Shown: positions 5,385 to 9,531 of the stretch, one piece after another | Position numbering within the stretch: position 1 is the stretch's first letter | Layout of the letters: each line of letters begins with the position of its first letter | Source of the DNA: CAXMST01 sp035267205 | Lineage (GTDB): Bacteria > Actinomycetota > Thermoleophilia > Solirubrobacterales > 70-9 | Assembly: GCA_035267205.1 (NCBI GenBank) | Contig: DATFLZ010000026.1 | Coordinates: 1-9,531, forward strand | Length of the DNA: 9,531 nt | Direction of reading: 5' to 3' | Translations under genes and position numbers: made by a program | Notes under the pieces: model-generated | Database searches by the model: none | Seen by the model: the letters and a program-made list of their open reading frames with translations, nothing else | Told to the model about the DNA's origin: nothing

Positions 5385-8300
5385 TCAACGGCCACGCCGG
5401 CCGAAGCTGTGAGCGGCGGGTAGTACGGCCCCGAGCTCGGCGATCGCCGAGGCCTGGCCGCGGCCGGTCTCACGGTCGGCCGGCGGCTCGATGCTGCGCA
5501 CGTCCGCCAGGGGCAGATCCGGGCGCTCGAGCTCGGTCAGGCGCTCCGCCACCACGTTGATCACGCCCTCGCGGCGCTCGAGCTTGCCCTCGATCGAGAC
5601 GAAGCCCGCGGTCCGGATCAGCAGGCGATGGCGCTCGTAGACCGGCGGTAGCACCACGACGTTGGTCATCCCATGCTCGTCCTCGAGCAGCATGAAGACG
5701 ACCCCGTTCGCGGTTGCCGGCCGCTGGCGCGCGACCGTCATCCCGGCGATCAGGATCCGCGCCCCGTCGCCGATCCGGGGGAGGTCGGCGCTGCTCACGG
5801 CCGCCTGATCCAGCTCCGGGCGCAGGAGCTCGACCGGATGGCGGGCGAGCGACACCCCCGTTGCGGCATAGTCGGCCGTGACCTCCTCCCAGGGCGTCTG
5901 CTCGGGCAGCGCCGGCGCACCGGGGACACGCAGCGGCAGCGCGAGCTGCTCTCCCGACCCGGAGCGGACCGACCCCCTCGCGATTCCCAGCGACCAGAGA
6001 TCACCACGCCGACCCGAACCGGTGGGCTCGCCCTCCAGCTCCCTCAGGCCCGCGCAGGCATCGGCCCAGGCCAGCCGCTCGAGCCCGTCACGGCTCGCCC
6101 CTGAGCGCGTCGCCAGGTCGGCCAGGTCGCGGTAGGGGCCGCCCTCGGATCGACCGCGCACCACGGCCTCGGCGTCACGCTCCGCGAGGCCCGTTACGTA
6201 GCCGAGGCCGACCCGCACGCCGATCCCATCCTCAGGTTCCTCGGTGCGCTCGCAGGTACAGCGGACCTCGCTCGCGTTGACGTCGGGTCCCAGGACCGGG
6301 ATCCCACGCCGCTGAGCGTCGTGGGCGAGCGCGTCCGGGGGGTAGAAGCCCATCGGCTGCTCGTTGAGCAGCGCGCAGAGCAGCTCGGGGCCGTAGTGGA
6401 CCCGCAGCCAGGTGGACTGGTAGGCGAGCAGGCCGAAGGCGGCCGCATGGGACTTGGGGAAGCCGAAGCCCGAGAAGCCCTTGATCTGGTCGTAGACGCG
6501 GTTCGCGACCTCGCCGGTAGCGCCGTTGGCCAGGGCCCCCTCGATGAACTTGCCCCGGTATGCGTTGAGGGCCTCCTCCGAGCGCTTGCGGCTCATCGCC
6601 CGGCGCAGGCCCTCGGCCTCGCCCGCGCTGAAGCCGGCCAGGGCCATCGCCACCTGGATCACCTGGTCCTGGAAGACGATCGCGCCGAGGGTGTCGGAGA
6701 GGATCGGCTCCAGCGAGGGGTGCTCGTAGGGAACCTCGTAGGAGGGATCCTCATGCAGTCGCCGCTTGCGCTCCAGGTAGGGGTGGACGGCGCCACCCTG
6801 GATCGGGCCGGGGCGAACTAGCGCGACCTGGACGGTGATGTCGGCGATGTTCTCCGGTAGGGAGCGGGGCAGCATCTGCATCTGCGCGCGGCTCTCGATC
6901 TGAAAGACGCCGGTCGTCTCGGCCCTCTGGATCGCGGAGTAGACCTTGGAGTCGTCGAGCGGGATCCGCGAGAGGTCGATGTGCTCGCCGCGGAGGCGGG
7001 CGATCTCGTCGACCGCCCGCTCGACCGCCGAGAGCATGCCGAGGCCGAGCAGATCGATCTTCAAAAAGCCCGCATCGGCGCAAGAGTCCTTGTCCCACTG
7101 GGCGATCCGCCGCCCCTCCATCGCGGCCGGCACCACCGGGCAGAGGTCGATCAGGGGCCGGGTGGACAGGATCATTCCCCCCGGGTGCTGGGAGGCGTGA
7201 CGGGGCAGTCCCTTCGACTCGGCGGCCAGCGCGACCAGCGCCCGCCAGCGATCCGATCGCGCCCGCCGCTCCCCGATCGCCTCTGAGATCTCCCGCTCGA
7301 TCTCCCCCGAGCCGTAGACGTCGACCGAGCGCGCGACCCGCTCGATCTCCCCCTGGGGCAGGCCGAGCGCGGCGCCGAGGTCGCGGACGGCCCCCCGGGA
7401 CCTGTAGGTCGGGAACGCGGCGACCAGGGCCGAGCGCTCGGGCCCGTAGCGCTCGTGGATGCGGGGGATCAGCACCTCGCGGACGTCGCGGGGAAAGTCG
7501 AGGTCGATGTCGGGCGCCTCGGTGATCTCGTCGTTGAGGAAGCGGCCCAGGAAGAGCCCGGCCTTGACCGGGTCGATGTGGGAGAGGCCGGTCAAATAAC
7601 AGACGACCGAGCTCACTGATGACCCGCGGCCCCTGCCGGGTGGGAGGAGGGCGCGGGCGACCGAGGGGCCGCGGACCTCGACCGCAACCTCGCGCGCCAG
7701 CTCGAGCAGATCGCGATGCAGGAGGAAGAAGCCGGAGAGCCGGAGCTTGGCGATCACCCGCAGCTCCTCGTCGAGACGGGATCGCGCCTCCCCGTATTCC
7801 GGGGTCCCGTCATAGCGCTCTCCGAACAGCGCCGCGCAGACCTCGGCCAGCCTGCGATCCGCATCGGGATCCTCCGAGCCGGGGTAGCGATAGCCGAGAT
7901 CGCGGGTCAGGTCGAAACGCAGGCGATCGGCGAGCCGCGCGGTCTCCGCAACGGCCTCAGGCTGCTCGCGAAAGCGCTCCGCCATCCGCTCGGGCCCGGT
8001 CAGGAAGCCCGCCCCGTTGCCGCGCCGCTCGGGCTCGCTCGACTCGAGCGTGCCGAGCAGCCGAGCGGCGACGAGCGCGTCCTGCAGCGGTGCGCGGCGC
8101 CGATCGTGGTAGTGAGGGTTGCCCGTCGCCACCGTCGCCACTCCGAGCAGCTCGGCGAGGGCCGCGAGCTGCCGGTTGCGGGCCCGGTCGCCGCGCCAGA
8201 GCGGGCGTTGCAGCTCGACCCGGAAGTGGTCGCGGCCGTAGACCCGCAGCAGTTCCCGCCCGAGCCGCTCGGCTCCGGCACGATCCCCGCGCGCGACCCG

Positions 8301-8771
8301 CCCGGCCAGGGCCCCGTCGCGAGCGCAACCAGACAGACAGACGAGGCCCTCGGCGTGACGCTCGAGCTCGGCAAAGGGGAGGGCCGCGGGCAGGGGAGTT
8401 GGGGCGTGGTCCCGGGTGTGGCCGTGCGCGATGGTCAGCAGCCGGCAAAGGTTGCGGTAGCCCGCGCGGGTCTCCACCAGCAGGGTCAGGTGGAAGCAGC
8501 CGGGAGGGCAGTTGCCACCCGAATCCCTGAGCGCTCCGGTAGGGAGGGGGGACCCCGGCGCGGCGACGGTCAGCTCGACCCCAGTGATCGGCCGCACACC
8601 GAGACCCCGGCAGGCCCGGGCGAACTCCATCGAGCCCCAGAGCCCGTCGTGGTCGGTGAGGGCGATCGCCTCGTGCCCGAGCCGAGCCGCCGCAGCCGCC
8701 ATCTCCTCGGGCAGCGAGGCCCCATCGAGGAACGAGAAGGCTGAATGGGCGTGTAGCTCGGTGTAGTTCAC
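5385..8771 (-). CDS. dnaE2: Error-prone DNA polymerase DnaE2 (ImuC), C-family
   Basis: Translesion polymerase that extends DNA past lesions and causes damage-induced mutation, working with ImuB. 1128 aa from GTG 8771, a normal family length. Order of parts: PHP domain (about 3-260) starting ELHAHS with H7, H9, D16, TDHDG (H41), GVEL (E66), H94, C149 and GNPHYH (H220). Next is the palm, with GRGRGSSVSSVVCYLTG and the catalytic PDIDLDF (420-426). The third Asp is in KIDLLGLGML (D573). Fingers include QVALVRPGPIQGG and FQDQVIQVAMALAG. Then come a QLALPL clamp-like motif (942-947), an OB fold (about 1004-1081) and a basic tail. The start was chosen because family members begin at the YTELHAH strand, and because AGGTG lies 8 bases before GTG 8771. 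ATG 8858 would add a 29-residue Pro/Arg-rich extension lacking a Shine-Dalgarno. It follows the DUF6504-like gene, probably in one operon. A replicative DnaE is less likely given the imuB neighbour. Confidence 0.93.
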   Translation of the reverse strand: MNYTELHAHSAFSFLDGASLPEEMAAAAARLGHEAIALTDHDGLWGSMEFARACRGLGVRPITGVELTVAAPGSPLPTGALRDSGGNCPPGCFHLTLLVETRAGYRNLCRLLTIAHGHTRDHAPTPLPAALPFAELERHAEGLVCLSGCARDGALAGRVARGDRAGAERLGRELLRVYGRDHFRVELQRPLWRGDRARNRQLAALAELLGVATVATGNPHYHDRRRAPLQDALVAARLLGTLESSEPERRGNGAGFLTGPERMAERFREQPEAVAETARLADRLRFDLTRDLGYRYPGSEDPDADRRLAEVCAALFGERYDGTPEYGEARSRLDEELRVIAKLRLSGFFLLHRDLLELAREVAVEVRGPSVARALLPPGRGRGSSVSSVVCYLTGLSHIDPVKAGLFLGRFLNDEITEAPDIDLDFPRDVREVLIPRIHERYGPERSALVAAFPTYRSRGAVRDLGAALGLPQGEIERVARSVDVYGSGEIEREISEAIGERRARSDRWRALVALAAESKGLPRHASQHPGGMILSTRPLIDLCPVVPAAMEGRRIAQWDKDSCADAGFLKIDLLGLGMLSAVERAVDEIARLRGEHIDLSRIPLDDSKVYSAIQRAETTGVFQIESRAQMQMLPRSLPENIADITVQVALVRPGPIQGGAVHPYLERKRRLHEDPSYEVPYEHPSLEPILSDTLGAIVFQDQVIQVAMALAGFSAGEAEGLRRAMSRKRSEEALNAYRGKFIEGALANGATGEVANRVYDQIKGFSGFGFPKSHAAAFGLLAYQSTWLRVHYGPELLCALLNEQPMGFYPPDALAHDAQRRGIPVLGPDVNASEVRCTCERTEEPEDGIGVRVGLGYVTGLAERDAEAVVRGRSEGGPYRDLADLATRSGASRDGLERLAWADACAGLRELEGEPTGSGRRGDLWSLGIARGSVRSGSGEQLALPLRVPGAPALPEQTPWEEVTADYAATGVSLARHPVELLRPELDQAAVSSADLPRIGDGARILIAGMTVARQRPATANGVVFMLLEDEHGMTNVVVLPPVYERHRLLIRTAGFVSIEGKLERREGVINVVAERLTELERPDLPLADVRSIEPPADRETGRGQASAIAELGAVLPAAHSFGRRGR

Positions 8772-8823
8772 CGCTGAAACACCTGGCGCGGGGTTTTGCG
8801 GAGATACATGGCGCCACGTCCTC

Positions 8824-8850
8824 GGGCTTCGCCCTCCGGGCGTGCGCCCG
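8824..8850. repeat. Two tandem GC hairpins in the dnaE2 leader
   Basis: GGGC-TTC-GCCC (8824-8834) is followed two bases later by CGGGC-GTGC-GCCCG (8837-8850). Both stems are perfect. They lie between the DUF6504-like gene's stop and the preferred dnaE2 start, within the 93-base gap. The Pro/Arg/Gly-rich translation of this stretch, were ATG 8858 used, is a typical by-product of such hairpins. They may tune transcript stability or expression between the two genes. No T-run follows. Confidence 0.35.
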
Positions 8851-8864
8851 CGTGCCATTGGCGC

Positions 8865-9122
8865 CTATCGGTGCTCATACCAGCCGCCCTCAGTCAGGTC
8901 CCTGAAGATCGTCAGGCAGCGGCCGCCCTCGATCACGAGCTCGAAGTAGTGGCGGCGGAGGGGCTCCCGGGTCCACCAGCGGTCCTCGATCAGCCACTCC
9001 TCGCGGATCGCCTCGACCCGCCTGCGATCGTGGCCGACGGCGCGGGGGGCTCCCTCCGGCGCCTCGACCTCGATCGCGCGCGGCCGATAGAGCGCAAAGC
9101 CGGACGGGGGAGGGGAGCTCAC
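8865..9122 (-). CDS. DUF6504-like small protein of the ImuB/DnaE2 cassette
   Basis: 85 aa soluble protein from GTG 9122, seven bases after the imuB stop. The core runs from about residue 16 to the end: a basic stretch (VGHDRRRVEAIREEWLIED, 29-47), then WWTREPLRRHYFELV (49-63), a glycine turn and CLTIFRDLTEGGWYEHR (69-85). This alternating strand pattern with conserved-looking Trp, Tyr-Phe and F-R-D-L residues matches my recollection of DUF6504, which in actinobacteria sits beside or is fused to imuB. I could not verify that here. Molecular function is unknown. Position between imuB and dnaE2 suggests a part in, or regulation of, the mutasome. No signal peptide or membrane segment. The open frame continues upstream into imuB, but GTG 9122 is the first start after the imuB stop. 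Confidence 0.75.
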   Translation of the reverse strand: MSSPPPSGFALYRPRAIEVEAPEGAPRAVGHDRRRVEAIREEWLIEDRWWTREPLRRHYFELVIEGGRCLTIFRDLTEGGWYEHR

Positions 9123-9129
9123 GAGCCGA

Positions 9130-9531
9130 TCACGGGGTGTGGGGGGCGAGCATCGCCCGATGCTCGGGAATCCGTGACTCGGGCTCGACCTCGACCACCC
9201 GCAGTAGGGCATCGCTGCCCGCAGCAGCCTGCGCCTGGCGCACCGCCTCCGAGAGCAGCTCCCGCCGCCGCTCGTCGCGATCATCTCCCAGCGAGGGCTG
9301 CTCGATGCCCTCGGGGCCGAGCTCGAGCGCCCGCAGGGCGAGGGCCGAGGCCGGCGTCGGCAGGGCGGCGAGCTTCGGGCCGAGCGCCAGCCCGATGCGC
9401 TCGGCCGAGGCGGTGGCGCTGCGCAGCGCCACCTCGGCCCGCCAGCTGCCGCCGGCGGCCAACCGCGCCTCCAGCCGCAGCGCGCGAATCGTGCGACCGC
9501 GCCGGCCGGGGTCGGCGAGCAGGCGCTCGAT
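9130..9531 (-). CDS. imuB: ImuB, Y-family-polymerase-like mutasome adaptor, C-terminal 133 residues only
   Basis: ImuB is a catalytically inactive Y-family relative that links DnaE2 to the sliding clamp during translesion synthesis. The window's right edge cuts the gene, and base 9531 is the first base of a codon in frame. The visible part fits the end of the little-finger domain: TIRALRLEARLAAGGSWRAE, then ATASAERIGLALGPKLAALP, then ALALRALELGPEGIEQ, as in ImuB/DinP-like C-termini. It continues with a charged helix (RDERRRELLSEAVRQ, 85-99) and the typical ending ESRIPEHRAMLAP. At the place where ImuB normally carries its QLxLF/W-type clamp motif the sequence is QPSLGD (78-83), which lacks the aromatic residue. 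Polymerase fingers, palm and any ImuA partner lie outside the window. It is followed by the DUF6504-like gene and dnaE2 on the same strand. Confidence 0.82.
   Translation of the reverse strand: MERLLADPGRRGRTIRALRLEARLAAGGSWRAEVALRSATASAERIGLALGPKLAALPTPASALALRALELGPEGIEQPSLGDDRDERRRELLSEAVRQAQAAAGSDALLRVVEVEPESRIPEHRAMLAPHTP

Noticed and set aside
5017..5412. Plus-strand ORF of 131 aa across the gap between the peptidase and dnaE2
   Set aside because: It has no Shine-Dalgarno, its Arg-rich ends look like antisense translation, and it uses the exact reverse-complement codons of the better-initiated minus-strand small ORF.
4992..5423. Plus-strand ORF whose ATG overlaps the peptidase stop (ATGA), suggesting a coupled gene
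   Set aside because: The 143-aa product is Ser/Arg/Gly-rich with no domain-like pattern and weak third-position bias, and it runs into the 3' end of dnaE2.
7716..8744. Long plus-strand ORF of 342 aa opposite dnaE2
   Set aside because: It is antisense to the conserved PHP and palm domains of DnaE2 and has no recognisable motifs.

Overview
The DNA is very GC-rich and densely packed. Genes overlap by 1-4 bases, GTG starts are common, and third codon positions are dominated by G and C. These traits, together with an ImuB / DUF6504-like / DnaE2 cassette, point to an actinobacterium. My best guess is the Thermoleophilia (Solirubrobacterales-like), but that assignment is inference from style and gene content, not from a marker gene.

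Layout. (1) Positions 1-3784, minus strand: a tight operon read right to left. It holds an MmpL/RND-type transporter (751 aa), a 14-helix-type DHA2 MFS transporter (450 aa, GTGA overlap with the first gene) and the first 60 codons of a small membrane-anchored or secreted protein (TGATG overlap), which runs off the left edge. (2) Positions 3808-4995, plus strand: one M28-family zinc peptidase. It diverges from the transporter operon across only 23 bases and has unusual hydrophobic insertions between its metal-binding motifs. (3) Positions 4996-5384: a 389-base gap between the convergent peptidase and polymerase genes. It holds a possible small minus-strand ORF with a clear Shine-Dalgarno, preceded by a compact cluster of dyads and CGAAC half-sites that includes one near-match to the actinobacterial/Bacillus LexA (SOS) box. 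(4) Positions 5385-9531, minus strand: a mutagenic translesion cassette read right to left. It holds the C-terminal part of ImuB (inactive Y-family-like adaptor, cut by the right edge), a DUF6504-like small protein, and the error-prone C-family polymerase DnaE2/ImuC.

How the genes work together. In characterised bacteria ImuB tethers DnaE2 to the sliding clamp, and DnaE2 copies across DNA damage with low fidelity under SOS control. Here the usual clamp motif position in ImuB looks degenerate, while DnaE2 carries a QLALPL clamp-like motif. The PHP domain of DnaE2 keeps eight of nine metal ligands but has Asn where proofreading enzymes have Asp. The transporter operon looks like an export module of unknown substrate. 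No RNA gene, CRISPR array, insertion sequence or prophage was seen. The most system-like feature is the ImuB-DUF6504-DnaE2 cassette together with the LexA-like site and small ORF just downstream of it. Most of this is recognisable biology, and the novelty lies in details.
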